Shown: positions 20,394-30,302, numbered from the stretch's first letter. The stretch is DNA of 64,000 bases from Pseudomonas massiliensis (GCF_000826105.1 NZ_CCYK01000007.1:1612001-1676000), one strand, 5' to 3'. Program-made: numbers and translations. The notes: a model not told the origin generated them from the letters alone.

Positions 20394-21086
20394 ATGGCGC
20401 GATTTGAACATTTTGGGCCCAACCCTCGGGGGCGAGATTACGCCGTAGGGGATATCCACGGTCACTTCACTCGGCTGGAGGCGACCTTGAGGCGCGCCCG
20501 CTTCGACCCGGCGCGGGATCGGCTGTTCAGCGTCGGCGATCTGGTAGATCGCGGTCCGGAAAGCCCCCGCGCCCTGGAGTGGCTTGCCCAGCCATGGTTT
20601 CACGCGGTGCAGGGCAACCATGAGGTACTGACGCGCCAGTACGTGGAAGGCGACCCGCAACTGCACCCGGACGATTACCGCAGCAGCGGCGGGACCTGGT
20701 TCATGCAGAGCAGCCGCCAGGAGCAGGAACGTTACGCTCTGCGCTTCGCCGAGTTGCCCGTGGCACTGGAAGTGGAAACCCAGCTCGGCCTGGTGGGGCT
20801 GGTTCATGCCCATTGCCCCTTCTCCAGCTGGACCACCTTGCGCGAGTACCTTACCGGCGCCTTGCCCTACGCCGTCGAGCTGGAGGAAAGCTTTCAATGG
20901 TCCCGGGCCCGCTTGAAGCAGCGGGATGAGAGCGAGGTGCGCGATGTGCGTGCCGTGGTGGTCGGCCATACACCTTTGCGTCGCCCCCGGCGCCTGGGTA
21001 ACGTCTGGCATATCGACACCGCTGGCTGGAGCGAGGGCTACTTCAGCCTGCTCGAGCTTGGCCGTCTTCGCGTAGTGCCCGTCTAG
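20394..21086 (+). CDS. PPP-type metallophosphoesterase, PrpA-like protein phosphatase
   Basis: A 230-residue calcineurin-fold phosphatase binding two metals. All core motifs are present: GDIHGH (residues 19-24), GDLVDRGP (about 48-55) and GNHE (about 76-79), with C-terminal HAHCPF and VVVGHTPL supplying further His ligands. Size and motifs match bacterial serine/threonine phosphatases PrpA/PrpB and diadenosine-tetraphosphatase-like enzymes. ATG 20394 follows AGGAG. Its last four bases overlap the 3' end of the convergent diguanylate cyclase gene. Confidence 0.9.
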   Translation: MARFEHFGPNPRGRDYAVGDIHGHFTRLEATLRRARFDPARDRLFSVGDLVDRGPESPRALEWLAQPWFHAVQGNHEVLTRQYVEGDPQLHPDDYRSSGGTWFMQSSRQEQERYALRFAELPVALEVETQLGLVGLVHAHCPFSSWTTLREYLTGALPYAVELEESFQWSRARLKQRDESEVRDVRAVVVGHTPLRRPRRLGNVWHIDTAGWSEGYFSLLELGRLRVVPV

Positions 21087-22642
21087 CCCGGCTGTGGCCC
21101 CGGGCTGGCGCTGGCGCTCGAGCGTGGGCCTGGGAACACCTGGTTGCGGCCAAGCGCCTTGGCGCGGTACAGCGCCGCATCGGCCGCTTCCACCAACGCC
21201 TGGGGGCGGGGCGGCAACGTTCGCTCGAGCCAGGCGTGGGCGCCGGCACTAAGGGTGACCCGGCCATAAGGGCTGCCGCTGTGCGCAATGTTCAACCCTT
21301 GTACGGCTTCGACGATGCGCTCCGCGACGCGGACGGCACCACTTAGCTCACACTCGGGCAGGAGCACCAGCAGTTCCTCGCCACCGTAGCGCACCACCAG
21401 GTCACCGGAGCGGCCCACGCAACCGAGCACCGCCTGGCCGACATCGCGAATGCAGGCGTCACCGGCGGGGTGGCCATGGATATCGTTGAAAGCCTTGAAA
21501 TGGTCGATGTCCAGCATGATGATGCCCAGCGGGCGGCCGGCCCGGCGCGCGCGGCCGATTTCCTGGGGCAGGGCCTGGTCCAGTTGGCGCCGATTGGCCA
21601 GGCCGGTCAGGCTGTCCTGCATGGCCATCAACTCAAGGGCAGCATGCGCATTGCGTAGTTCGGCTTCGGTCTGGGTAGTCTGGCGGATCTGGCGGATCAG
21701 GATGGCGCCGAACAGACCGGTAGCACAGAGCAACAGAAGGATTACCGCCGCCATGCGCAGCAGGTTGCTTCGCCACTGGCTCAACAGGAAATCCTTGGAC
21801 TCAGCCGCCAGGACCACCAGAGGATAGTGGCCGAGCGCGCGATAGGCGTACAGGCGTTCAACCCCGTCAATGACCGAAGGCAACATCCGGGTGCCTGCGC
21901 TGGCCTTGGGCAGCAACTGCGAAAATACGACGCCCTTGGCGATGCTGGTACCGATAAGATTTTCATCGAAGGGGCGGCGCACCAGGATGGTACCGTCCGC
22001 CATCACCAGGTTGATGACCCCGTTGGGGTCCAGTGTGTAGGCGTTGTAGAAGCGCTTGAAGTAGTCGACTTTCAAGGTGGCCAGTGCGACGCCGGCGAAG
22101 CGTCCCTCGCTATCATTGATACGGCGCGATAGGGTGATGATCAGATCGCCCGTGGAGCGGCTGCGAATCACTGGCCCAAGGTGCGAGCCAGTGTCACCGT
22201 GAGTGCGGTGGTAGATGAAATAGTCGCGGTCGGCGTTGTTGGCGTTGGGCGGGTTTAGGTCGTTGGAGCTGACCAGCCAACCGCCGTCGCGGTCGTAGAT
22301 GAACAAGCCATGCAACTGTTCCACCGAGCCGGTCAGGCGTTTCATCAGGCGATGCAGGCGCAGCCGCTTTTCCGCTGTGTCCAGCCCGTCCACCTGCGCC
22401 CGTTCGACCATGCCCACCAACAGGGTGTCGGCCTCCTCGAAGGTGTGCGAAGCATGCTCGGCCACGGAGCGCGCGAGGTTGGAAACGTTGTTTTGCGCCG
22501 CGGTCAGCGCCTGGTTGCGGGATGTCCAGCTCTGCCAGATATCCAGGCCCACCAGGGAGGACACTACGATGCCGATCAGCAACAGGGCTACCGTGAGCGG
22601 GCTGGTTCGCCGTGATGGGCTGGTAGGGCGGACGTCTGGCAT
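21083..22642 (-). CDS. membrane diguanylate cyclase with periplasmic Cache-type sensor
   Basis: A 519-residue enzyme making c-di-GMP from GTP. TM1 is at about residues 17-38, then a periplasmic sensor of about 250 residues with Cache-like features (GGWLVSSNDLNPPNANNADRD; RRINDSEGRFAGVALATL), TM2 at about 297-318, a short coiled linker and a GGDEF domain from about residue 345 (MAMQDSLTGLANRR; MLDIDHFKAFND; active-site GGEEL). GGEEF-type signatures are catalytically competent. No adjacent gene hints at the signal. It ends convergently with the phosphatase gene with a four-base overlap. Confidence 0.93.
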   Translation of the reverse strand: MPDVRPTSPSRRTSPLTVALLLIGIVVSSLVGLDIWQSWTSRNQALTAAQNNVSNLARSVAEHASHTFEEADTLLVGMVERAQVDGLDTAEKRLRLHRLMKRLTGSVEQLHGLFIYDRDGGWLVSSNDLNPPNANNADRDYFIYHRTHGDTGSHLGPVIRSRSTGDLIITLSRRINDSEGRFAGVALATLKVDYFKRFYNAYTLDPNGVINLVMADGTILVRRPFDENLIGTSIAKGVVFSQLLPKASAGTRMLPSVIDGVERLYAYRALGHYPLVVLAAESKDFLLSQWRSNLLRMAAVILLLLCATGLFGAILIRQIRQTTQTEAELRNAHAALELMAMQDSLTGLANRRQLDQALPQEIGRARRAGRPLGIIMLDIDHFKAFNDIHGHPAGDACIRDVGQAVLGCVGRSGDLVVRYGGEELLVLLPECELSGAVRVAERIVEAVQGLNIAHSGSPYGRVTLSAGAHAWLERTLPPRPQALVEAADAALYRAKALGRNQVFPGPRSSASASPGPQPG

Positions 22643-22834
22643 GGGGGCTCGCTGTACGGTATCAGGCTCGATTCGACCGAGGTTGCCGAGGGAGCATGAG
22701 AAAGTCCTTCATGATGACGGTCAGGGTCCCGCGCTGCAACCGTAGGCCGCTTCGCTGGTCGGGGCATCGACCGATGCAACGTTCGCCGCCGCCGAGACTC
22801 TCAAGGCAAGACCCATTTCAATGGAAGATAGCCT

Positions 22835-24901
22835 ATGACCCCTCCGGATCCGGATCATGTGCAATGGCTGGTAGAGCGCTCGATGCTCCATGCCGCCAAG
22901 CAGCGCGCCAAGCTTTACTCGGGCCAGGCCCGCTTGTGGCAACGGCCCTTCGCCCAGGCGCGGCCACGCGACGCCTCTGCCATTGCTTCGGTCTGGTTCA
23001 CCGCGTATCCCGCCTCGATCGTGACCCGGGAAGAAGGTTCGGTGCTCCAGGCCTTGGGCGATGAAGCCCTGTGGCACGCCCTGTCGGAAATCGGCATCCA
23101 GGGCATCCACAATGGCCCGCTGAAGCTTTCCGGTGGCCTGCGCGGCCGCACTCACACGCCGACCATCGATGGCAATTTCGACCGCATCAGCTTCGATATC
23201 GACCCCGCGCTAGGCACCGAGGCCGAGCTGGTAGGCTTGGCACGCCTGGCCGCGGCTCACAACGCGGTAGTGATCGAGGACGCGATTCCTTCCCATACCG
23301 GCAAGGGCGCGGACTTCCGCCTCGCCGAACTTGCCTATGAGGACTATCCGGGCTTGTTCCATATGGTGGAAATTCGCGAGGAAGACTGGGGCTTGCTACC
23401 TGAGGTGCCAGCAGGAAGAGACGCCATCAATCTGTCGCCCGCGACCGTGGACTGCCTGCGCGACAAGCACTACATCGTCGGCCAGCTGCAACGGGTGATT
23501 TTCTTCGAGCCGGGCGTAAAGGAAACCGACTGGAGCGCTACGCCAGTCGTGGTTGGCGTGGATGGCAAGGCGCGACGCTGGGTGTACCTGCATTACTTCA
23601 AGGAAGGCCAACCTTCCTTGAACTGGCTGGACCCCAGCTTCACCGCGCAGCAGATGATCATCGGCGACGCCTTGCATGCCATCGACGTGGTGGGCGCGCG
23701 TATCCTGCGTCTGGACGCCAACGGCTTCCTGGGCGTGGAGCGCCGACCTGAGGGCAATGCCTGGTCTGAAAGCCATCCATTGTCAGTCAATGGCAACCAG
23801 TTGCTCGGCGGAGCGATCCGCAAGGCTGGCGGCTTCAGCTTCCAGGAACTGAACCTGACCATCGACGATATCGCGGCCATGTCCCATGGTGGCGCCGATC
23901 TGTCCTACGACTTCATCACCCGGCCTGCCTATCAACACGCCTTGCTCACCGGGCGCACGGAATTCCTGCGCCTGATGCTGAAGGAGATGCACCGGTTCGG
24001 CGTGGACCCGGCATCGCTGATCCATGCCCTGCAGAACCACGACGAGCTCACCCTGGAGCTGGTGCATTTCTGGACGCTGCATGCCCACGACCAGTTCATG
24101 TACCAAGGCCAGACCTTCCCCGGCAACATCCTGCGCGAGCACATCCGCGAGGAAATGTACGAGCGCCTGGCCGGCGAGCATGCGCCTTACAATCTCAAGT
24201 TCGTCACCAATGGCGTGGCCTGCACCACGGCCAGCATCATCACCGCCGCCCTGGGCATTCGTGACCTGGACACGCTGACGGACGATGACATCAAGCGCAT
24301 CCAGCATATCCACCTTTTGCTGGTGATGTTCAACGCCATGCAGCCCGGGGTATTCGCCTTGTCCGGCTGGGATCTGGCCGGTGCCTTGCCCCTGCCGGCC
24401 GACCAGGTGGCGCACTTGATGGCCGACGGCGATACCCGCTGGATTCACCGTGGCGCCTACGACCTGGCCGAGCTGAATCCCGAGGCCGAAGTATCCAAGG
24501 GGGGCATGCCCAAGGCCCGCAGCCTGTACGGCACCCTGGTAGAGCAGTTGAAGCGCCCGGATTCGTTCGCCTCCCAGCTCAAGAAGATCCTGGCGGTGCG
24601 ACGGGCCTACGATATTGCCGCAAGCAAGCAGATCATGCTGCCGGAAACGGAGCATCCGGCGTTGCTGATCATGGTGCACGAGCTACCAGCGGGGCGGGGT
24701 ACGCAGATCACCGCCTTGAACTTCGGCAACGAGGCCCTGGTAGAAACCCTGCACCTGCCCGGCATTGCGCCTGGCCCGGTGGTGGATATCATCAACGAGC
24801 GAGTCGAGGGCGACCTCACCGAAGCTGGCGATTTCACCATCAGCCTGGACCCCTATGAAGGTTTGGCGCTGCGGGTGGTCAGCGCGTCGCTTCCGTTGTA
24901 G
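22835..24901 (+). CDS. TreS-like GH13 enzyme (maltose/trehalose interconversion)
   Basis: A 688-residue alpha-amylase-family protein resembling the shorter trehalose-synthase-like proteins of pseudomonads. GH13 catalytic positions can be placed: nucleophile D294 in RILRLDANGFLG, acid/base E338 in FSFQELN, and the transition-state Asp D403 in QNHDE. The first N-terminal region (1-50) differs from classical TreS and there is no maltokinase fusion. Reaction expected: isomerisation of maltose and trehalose, or another alpha-glucosyl transfer; divergence of flanking motifs leaves the substrate open. It stands alone, divergent from the cyclase, and ends at the palindrome shared with transketolase. 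GGAAG precedes the start. Confidence 0.8.
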   Translation: MTPPDPDHVQWLVERSMLHAAKQRAKLYSGQARLWQRPFAQARPRDASAIASVWFTAYPASIVTREEGSVLQALGDEALWHALSEIGIQGIHNGPLKLSGGLRGRTHTPTIDGNFDRISFDIDPALGTEAELVGLARLAAAHNAVVIEDAIPSHTGKGADFRLAELAYEDYPGLFHMVEIREEDWGLLPEVPAGRDAINLSPATVDCLRDKHYIVGQLQRVIFFEPGVKETDWSATPVVVGVDGKARRWVYLHYFKEGQPSLNWLDPSFTAQQMIIGDALHAIDVVGARILRLDANGFLGVERRPEGNAWSESHPLSVNGNQLLGGAIRKAGGFSFQELNLTIDDIAAMSHGGADLSYDFITRPAYQHALLTGRTEFLRLMLKEMHRFGVDPASLIHALQNHDELTLELVHFWTLHAHDQFMYQGQTFPGNILREHIREEMYERLAGEHAPYNLKFVTNGVACTTASIITAALGIRDLDTLTDDDIKRIQHIHLLLVMFNAMQPGVFALSGWDLAGALPLPADQVAHLMADGDTRWIHRGAYDLAELNPEAEVSKGGMPKARSLYGTLVEQLKRPDSFASQLKKILAVRRAYDIAASKQIMLPETEHPALLIMVHELPAGRGTQITALNFGNEALVETLHLPGIAPGPVVDIINERVEGDLTEAGDFTISLDPYEGLALRVVSASLPL

Positions 24902-25003
24902 GTAGAGAAGGGCTGAGCCTCCGAAATGGAAATGCGATATTGCCTTTTTCGCGAACTCGCCCAGGGCTCCGCCCAGCTCCCGCGGCGTTAGCTGCGGATG
25001 GTA

Positions 25004-25031
25004 GGCCTACTTTGTGGGCACAAAGTAGGCC
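25004..25031. terminator. bidirectional hairpin between treS-like gene and transketolase
   Basis: Perfect 12-bp inverted repeat GGCCTACTTTGT (25004-25015) and ACAAAGTAGGCC (25020-25031) with loop GGGC, in the 139-bp gap between two converging genes. No long T-tract follows on either strand, so termination could be inefficient or factor-assisted, but placement strongly suggests this role. Confidence 0.6.
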
Positions 25032-25040
25032 ACCTTCGGA

Positions 25041-27116
25041 TCAAGCCTTGACCTGTGACTTGGCCATCTTCACTACATTCTCCAGCGTGAAGCCGAACTG
25101 TGCCTGCAGCTTGCTGATGGGCGCCGAGGCGCCGAAGCTGTTCATCACGATTTTCGCCCCCGCCTGGCCGACATAGCGGTCCCAGCCCAGAGGACCGGCC
25201 TGTTCCATGGCTACTCGAGCAACGACGGAAGGCGGCAGCACGGCATCCTTGTAGGCCTGGTCCTGCTCCTCGAACAGCTCCCAGCAAGGCATGGATACGA
25301 CCCGGCTGGGGATACCCTCGCTCTTGAGCTGCTCGTACGCCTCCACGGCCAGGCTGAGTTCGCTGCCCGTGGCCAGCAGCAGAACCTGCGGCGCTTCGCT
25401 GTCGGCCAGTACGTAGGCGCCACGCTCCACGCCTTCCGCGGCTCGATAACGTTCGCGGTCCAGGGTGGGCAGCGGCTGGCGGCTGAGGATGATGCAGGAG
25501 GGGCGGTGGGTCTGCTTGAGGGCTACCTTCCAGGCCTGAGCCGTTTCATTGGCATCGCCAGGCCGCAACGTCAATACGCCTGGCGTGGCGCGCAGCTGTG
25601 CCAGTTGTTCGATGGGCTGGTGGGTAGGCCCGTCTTCGCCCACGCCGATGGAGTCGTGGGTGAAGACGAAGACCACCGGCAGCTCCATGATGGCGGCCAG
25701 GCGAATGGGCGGCTTCATGTAGTCGCTGAACACCAGGAAGGTGGAGGTATAGGGCCGTAGGTAGCATAAGGCCAAGCCATTGGCGATGGCCCCCATGGCA
25801 TGTTCGCGTACGCCGAAGTGCAGGTTGCGGCCCTGGTATTGTCCAGCCTGGAAGCTGCCGGCGCCCTCGAAGGTCAGGTTGGTCTTGGTCGATGGCGACA
25901 GGTCGGCCGAGCCACCCAACAGCCAGGGAATGCGCCGCGCATAGGCGTTGAGCACCTGGCCACCGGATTGACGGCTCGCCACACCCTTGGCGTCGGCGGG
26001 GAACGCTTCGATCTCGGCGTCCCAATCTTCAGGCATCTGCCCGGCACGCATGCGCTTCAGATCGTCCGCCAGCTTCGGCTGCGCGGCTGCAAGGGACGCC
26101 AGCGCTGCCTCCCAGGCATCATAGGCCGGCTGATTGCGCTCGCGCAGAAGCGCCTGGAGCCAGCCCTTGGCGTCTTCAGGGACCACGAACTGACCCTCCG
26201 GGTCCCAGCCATAGGCCTGCTTGGCCAGGCGGATTTCCTCGTCGCCCAGGGGTTCGCCATGAGCCGCGGCAGTATTGTGCTTGGTCGGGGCACCGTAGCC
26301 GATTACGCTGTCCACCACGATCAGCAAGGGCGCCTGACCGTGGCCGTCGAAGCCCTGGAAGGCTCGCGCAAGTGCCTGGGTATCGTTGGCATCGGTCACG
26401 TGGAGGGTGTCCCAGCCATAGCCCTTGAAGCGGGTGATTACATCCTCAGTGAAGGCCAGCTCAGTGTGGCCCTCGATGCTGATGGTGTTGTTGTCGTAGA
26501 TCCAGCACAGGTTGCCGAGTTTGAGATGACCGGCCAGGGAGGCGGCTTCGGCGCTTACCCCCTCCATCATGTCGCCGTCGCCGCAAAGGGCGAAGACGCG
26601 GTAGTCGAACAGCGGCTTGCCCACCTGGTTGAAGCGCTCTCCCAGCCAATGCCCAGCCATGGCCATGCCTACACTGTTGGCGCAGCCTTGGCCGAGCGGG
26701 CCGGTGGTGGTTTCCACGCCGGTGGTCATGCGGTATTCGGGGTGGCCTGGGGTTTTCGATGACATCTGGCGAAACTGCCGGATGTCCTCCAGACTCACGG
26801 CCGGCTGGCCGGTAGGCTTGCCATCAGCGTCGATTTCCACTACCCCGGCCAGGTGCAGCACCGAGTAGAGCAGCATCGAGGCGTGCCCGGCCGACAGTAC
26901 GAAGCGGTCGCGATTGGGCCAGTCCGGGTGGTCCGGGTGGTAACGCAGAAAACGACTCCACAAGGTGTAGACCACTGGCGCCAACGCCATGGGCGTGCCA
27001 GGGTGGCCTGAATTGGCCTTCTGCACGGCATCCATGCTCAGGGTGCGGATGGTATCGGTGCACAGGCGATCGCGGGCATCGCGGTCGGCAGGGGAGAGGG
27101 AGGAGGGTGCTTGCAT
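25041..27116 (-). CDS. tkt: transketolase
   Basis: A 691-residue thiamine-diphosphate enzyme of the pentose phosphate pathway that moves two-carbon ketol units between sugar phosphates. Typical motifs in order: NSGHPGTPM near residue 35; TTGPLGQGCANSVGMA; the TPP/metal motif GDGDMMEG with NNTISIEGH; FGVREHAMGAIANG in the pyrimidine domain; and HDSIGVGEDGPTHQP. The length is normal. It is monocistronic here, not in the metK-tkt-epd arrangement common in proteobacteria, so it may be a second isozyme. The start is preceded by AGGA. Confidence 0.95.
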   Translation of the reverse strand: MQAPSSLSPADRDARDRLCTDTIRTLSMDAVQKANSGHPGTPMALAPVVYTLWSRFLRYHPDHPDWPNRDRFVLSAGHASMLLYSVLHLAGVVEIDADGKPTGQPAVSLEDIRQFRQMSSKTPGHPEYRMTTGVETTTGPLGQGCANSVGMAMAGHWLGERFNQVGKPLFDYRVFALCGDGDMMEGVSAEAASLAGHLKLGNLCWIYDNNTISIEGHTELAFTEDVITRFKGYGWDTLHVTDANDTQALARAFQGFDGHGQAPLLIVVDSVIGYGAPTKHNTAAAHGEPLGDEEIRLAKQAYGWDPEGQFVVPEDAKGWLQALLRERNQPAYDAWEAALASLAAAQPKLADDLKRMRAGQMPEDWDAEIEAFPADAKGVASRQSGGQVLNAYARRIPWLLGGSADLSPSTKTNLTFEGAGSFQAGQYQGRNLHFGVREHAMGAIANGLALCYLRPYTSTFLVFSDYMKPPIRLAAIMELPVVFVFTHDSIGVGEDGPTHQPIEQLAQLRATPGVLTLRPGDANETAQAWKVALKQTHRPSCIILSRQPLPTLDRERYRAAEGVERGAYVLADSEAPQVLLLATGSELSLAVEAYEQLKSEGIPSRVVSMPCWELFEEQDQAYKDAVLPPSVVARVAMEQAGPLGWDRYVGQAGAKIVMNSFGASAPISKLQAQFGFTLENVVKMAKSQVKA

Positions 27117-27258
27117 GGTTGAGGTCCTGATTCGACAGTAAGTCGATTAGCGGACCGGCGCGCGGCCGGCTCCGTAACCGTGCTGGTTATGGAGCTGACC
27201 ACGATGTTTCAGGTGAGTTGCCTCGGATTTACCGCCTGGCCCGAGTCCTGCGCCTGGT

Positions 27259-27981
27259 TCAGGCCATGCCGGGCAGCTCGTGGGGGCGCAGATCGAACAC
27301 CAGTACCTCGGCATTCCTTCCGTGCTCGAGGGTAAGGGCGCGTTCGTTGCGAACACGTACGCCATCGCCTTCGCCAAGCACCTGGCCGTTGAGGGTGACA
27401 CTGCCTTGCGCTACATGTACGTAGGCATAACGGTTGTCGCCCAGTTCAAGGCGAGCCGATTCATCGCCGTCGAACAGGCCGGCGTAGACCCGGGCGTCCT
27501 GGCGCACTGACAAAGAGCCCTGGGCCCCGTCCGGGGAGATGATCAGGCGCAGGCGTCCACGTTTCTCTTCCTGACTGAAATGCTGCTGCTGGTAGCGAGG
27601 CTCCGCGCCCTGTACAGAGGGTACGATCCAGATCTGGAGGAAGTGGACAGGCGCATCCGCCGAGTGGTTGAACTCGCTGTGGGTAACGCCGCGCCCGGCA
27701 CTCATCAGCTGTACGTCGCCGGGGTGGATCACCGAGCCGGTGCCCAGGCTGTCACGGTGCTCGAGGGCGCCTTCCAGTACATAGGAGAAGATTTCCATGT
27801 CCCGGTGCGGATGCTGGCCGAAGCCCTTGGCTGGCGCCACCCGGTCGTCATTGATGACGAGCAGGTCCGAGAAGCCCTGCTCGCGTGGGTCGCGGTAGGA
27901 CGCGAACGAGAAGGTATGAAAAGACTTCAACCAGCCATGGTTAGCCTGACCACGATCAGTGGATTTGCGCAGAGCGAGCAT
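27259..27981 (-). CDS. pirin family protein
   Basis: A 240-residue bicupin. The N-terminal cupin has the metal-binding HPHRDMEIFSYVLEGALEH motif (two His and a Glu) with a further His in GVTHSEFNHS; the N-terminal LKSFHTFSFASYRDP is diagnostic for pirins. Some bacterial pirins have quercetin 2,3-dioxygenase activity, and others bind pyruvate dehydrogenase or act in redox sensing. ATG 27981 is chosen for its GAGG at good spacing over an in-frame GTG nine bases upstream. It diverges from a LysR regulator that probably controls it. Confidence 0.92.
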   Translation of the reverse strand: MLALRKSTDRGQANHGWLKSFHTFSFASYRDPREQGFSDLLVINDDRVAPAKGFGQHPHRDMEIFSYVLEGALEHRDSLGTGSVIHPGDVQLMSAGRGVTHSEFNHSADAPVHFLQIWIVPSVQGAEPRYQQQHFSQEEKRGRLRLIISPDGAQGSLSVRQDARVYAGLFDGDESARLELGDNRYAYVHVAQGSVTLNGQVLGEGDGVRVRNERALTLEHGRNAEVLVFDLRPHELPGMA

Positions 27982-28094
27982 GATGTGCACCTCGTTTCAA
28001 GTGGGGATGGGTGCAGTTTACTGTCCATGAATGGCTGTATTAAGTACCTAGAATCGGCCATACTGTCACGCCTATGTTGACAGATGGGCTGCTC

Positions 28095-28982
28095 ATGAAC
28101 CCCTTCGAAGACATGCGTTTGTTCGCTCAGGTGCTTGAGTCCGGCAGCTTTACCGCAGCGGCGGAACAGCTAGGCGTTTCCAAGCAGCTGATCAGCCGTC
28201 GGTTGATGCAGCTGGAGGAGCGCCTGGGCGTGCGCCTGCTCAACCGTTCGACCCGCCGCCTGGACGTAACGCCCCTGGGCCATGCCTACCATGAAGCAGC
28301 CCTGCGCTTGTTGGCGGAAGTCGAGCAGGTAGAGCAGAGCATCGCCGGGGAGCACGGGCAGCCTCGGGGTACCATCCGCCTCAGCGCACCGCTGTCGTTC
28401 GCGGTGGAGCACCTGAGTCAGGTCTTCCCTGCATTCATGCAACGCTACCCCCAGGTTGTCCTCGAGCTCGACCTGAGCGACCGCTCGGTGGACCTCTTGG
28501 CCGAAGGCTTCGACCTGGCGCTGCGCATCGGGCAGTTGGAGGATTCGAGCCTGATTGCCCGACGCATCGGGGGGGTAGAACGGGTATGGGTATGCAGCCC
28601 CGGTTATCTGGCCGAACGAGGAGTGCCGGAAGAGCCCGCCGCGCTGGTCGCCCATGACTGCCTGCCCTACGGGCATGGCCGCACAGTGCAGTGGCGCTTC
28701 GAGCGCGAAGGAAAGACCCAACAGCTTCAACTAGGGGGGCGCTTGCGGGCCAACAATGGGGAAGTGCTCAGGGATGCCGCCATTGCCGGCCTGGGCATCA
28801 CTTACCTGCCGCTCTTCATCGTTCGAAAGGCGTTGGAGGAAGGCCGGCTGTGCCGAGTACTGGACGACTATCGCCCCGCGCCCCTGGCGGTTTCAGCCCT
28901 CTACCCGGCGCACCGGCAAGGGGTGCGCGCAGTACAGGTGCTGGTGGAGTTTCTACGGGAGGCGCTCCGGGACGTGCTTTGA
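28095..28982 (+). CDS. LysR-family transcriptional regulator
   Basis: A 295-residue regulator. The N-terminal winged helix is clear (FAQVLESGSFTAAAEQLGVS, then ISRRLMQLEERLGVRLLNRS) and is followed by an effector-binding domain starting near GTIRLSAPLSF. It belongs to the DhcR/AaeR-like group that often controls an adjacent divergent gene. The divergent pirin gene is 113 bp away, and the intergenic region is where a LysR T-N11-A site is expected. The start at 28095 is a choice; an ATG at 28074 is also in frame and neither has a strong Shine-Dalgarno. Confidence 0.9.
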   Translation: MNPFEDMRLFAQVLESGSFTAAAEQLGVSKQLISRRLMQLEERLGVRLLNRSTRRLDVTPLGHAYHEAALRLLAEVEQVEQSIAGEHGQPRGTIRLSAPLSFAVEHLSQVFPAFMQRYPQVVLELDLSDRSVDLLAEGFDLALRIGQLEDSSLIARRIGGVERVWVCSPGYLAERGVPEEPAALVAHDCLPYGHGRTVQWRFEREGKTQQLQLGGRLRANNGEVLRDAAIAGLGITYLPLFIVRKALEEGRLCRVLDDYRPAPLAVSALYPAHRQGVRAVQVLVEFLREALRDVL

Positions 28983-29018
28983 ACCTCTAGCCGCGAGCGG
29001 CCGCCGGGGCCAGGCCAC

Positions 29019-30197
29019 TCAGTGATGCCGCCAGCGGCTGAGGAAGACCAGCAGCCCCAGGGCGGGCAACGCGATGCCCGCCCCGACGATTCCCACCCAT
29101 CCCGCAAACTCGTACAGGCTGCTGGCGAAGGCCGAGCCAAGGGCGCCGCCTACGAAGATGCTGGTGACGTAGAGCCCGTTGAGGCGGGCGCGGCTGGCGG
29201 CATCCAGGTCATAGATGATGCGCTGGCCAGTAACCATGCTCATCTGTACGGCAAAGTCCAGCAGCACACCGGTCAGCGCCAGCCAGAGCACGCCTGCGGA
29301 GGGCAAAAGCCCGAGGCCGAATGCCACTGGTGCCAGGCCCAGGGCCAACAGGCTCGCCGCGCGGCCATGACCGGCATCGGCCAGGCGCCCGGCCAGAGGC
29401 GCGGCGACCGCACCCATGGCGCCGACCAGGGCGAAGAGGCCGATCTGGCTTTGGCTCAGGCCATGTTGCCGGGACAGCTCCAGGGGAACGGTGGTCCAGA
29501 ACAGGCTGAAGGCCGCAAACATCAGGGCTTGGTAGAAGGCGCGCTCGCGCAGGGCGGGATGCTGGCGCAACAACTGCAGCATGGACCGCAGCAGGGCCCC
29601 GTAGCTGGCGGTGTGGCTCGGCTGTCGCGCTGGCAGGGTGAACGCCAGCAGTGCCAGGATCGCCAGCATCGCGGCGGCCGCCACCACGAATACGGCCCGC
29701 CAGCCAAAATGATCGGCGATCAGGCTCGCCAACGGACGTGCCAGCAGGATACCCAGAATAAGGCCGCTCATGATGTTGCCGACGACTCGCCCGCGGCTTT
29801 GTTCAGGCGCCATGTGTGCGGCCATGGGGATCAGCATCTGCACGGATACGGAACTGAAGCCGATAAGCAGGGAAATCCCAAGAAAGGCGTCGGCCCGGGT
29901 TGTAACCGCCGCCGCCACCAGGCTGGCCGCTGCCAATACGAGCGTTGCGATGATAAGCCGGCGGTTTTCCAACAGGTCGGCCAGCGGCACCAGCAGGAAC
30001 AGGCCCAGGGCATAACCGGCCTGAGTCAGGGATACCACCAGGCTGGCCTGGTGCGCCGAGAGTCCCACCGCGGGCGCGATCAATTCGAGGATCGGCTGGC
30101 TGTAGTAGATGTTGGCGACGATGGCGCCGCAGCAGAAGGCGAACAGCATGACCAGCGCGGGCGTAAGCGGGGCGTGGTCAGGGGAGCGTGTGGTCAT
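29019..30197 (-). CDS. MFS transporter (DHA1-type efflux protein)
   Basis: A 392-residue 12-helix transporter. The N-terminal half shows IVANIYYSQPILELIAP and an A-type loop (LADLLENRRLIIATLVLAAA), and the second half begins after about residue 205 with a repeat of the fold. The group includes predicted drug or arabinose efflux permeases. No adjacent substrate enzymes. The start at 30197 is uncertain (weak Shine-Dalgarno). It ends convergently with the LysR gene. Confidence 0.88.
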   Translation of the reverse strand: MTTRSPDHAPLTPALVMLFAFCCGAIVANIYYSQPILELIAPAVGLSAHQASLVVSLTQAGYALGLFLLVPLADLLENRRLIIATLVLAAASLVAAAVTTRADAFLGISLLIGFSSVSVQMLIPMAAHMAPEQSRGRVVGNIMSGLILGILLARPLASLIADHFGWRAVFVVAAAAMLAILALLAFTLPARQPSHTASYGALLRSMLQLLRQHPALRERAFYQALMFAAFSLFWTTVPLELSRQHGLSQSQIGLFALVGAMGAVAAPLAGRLADAGHGRAASLLALGLAPVAFGLGLLPSAGVLWLALTGVLLDFAVQMSMVTGQRIIYDLDAASRARLNGLYVTSIFVGGALGSAFASSLYEFAGWVGIVGAGIALPALGLLVFLSRWRHH

Positions 30198-30302
30198 GGG
30201 AAGGCTCGACACAAGAGTCAGGCGAAACCGGGCGGCACGCCCTGCAAAGCCGCCAAGCATAGCATTGGCGCAGGGCGCTGTCGGCTTTTGGGAGGTTACC
30301 TG

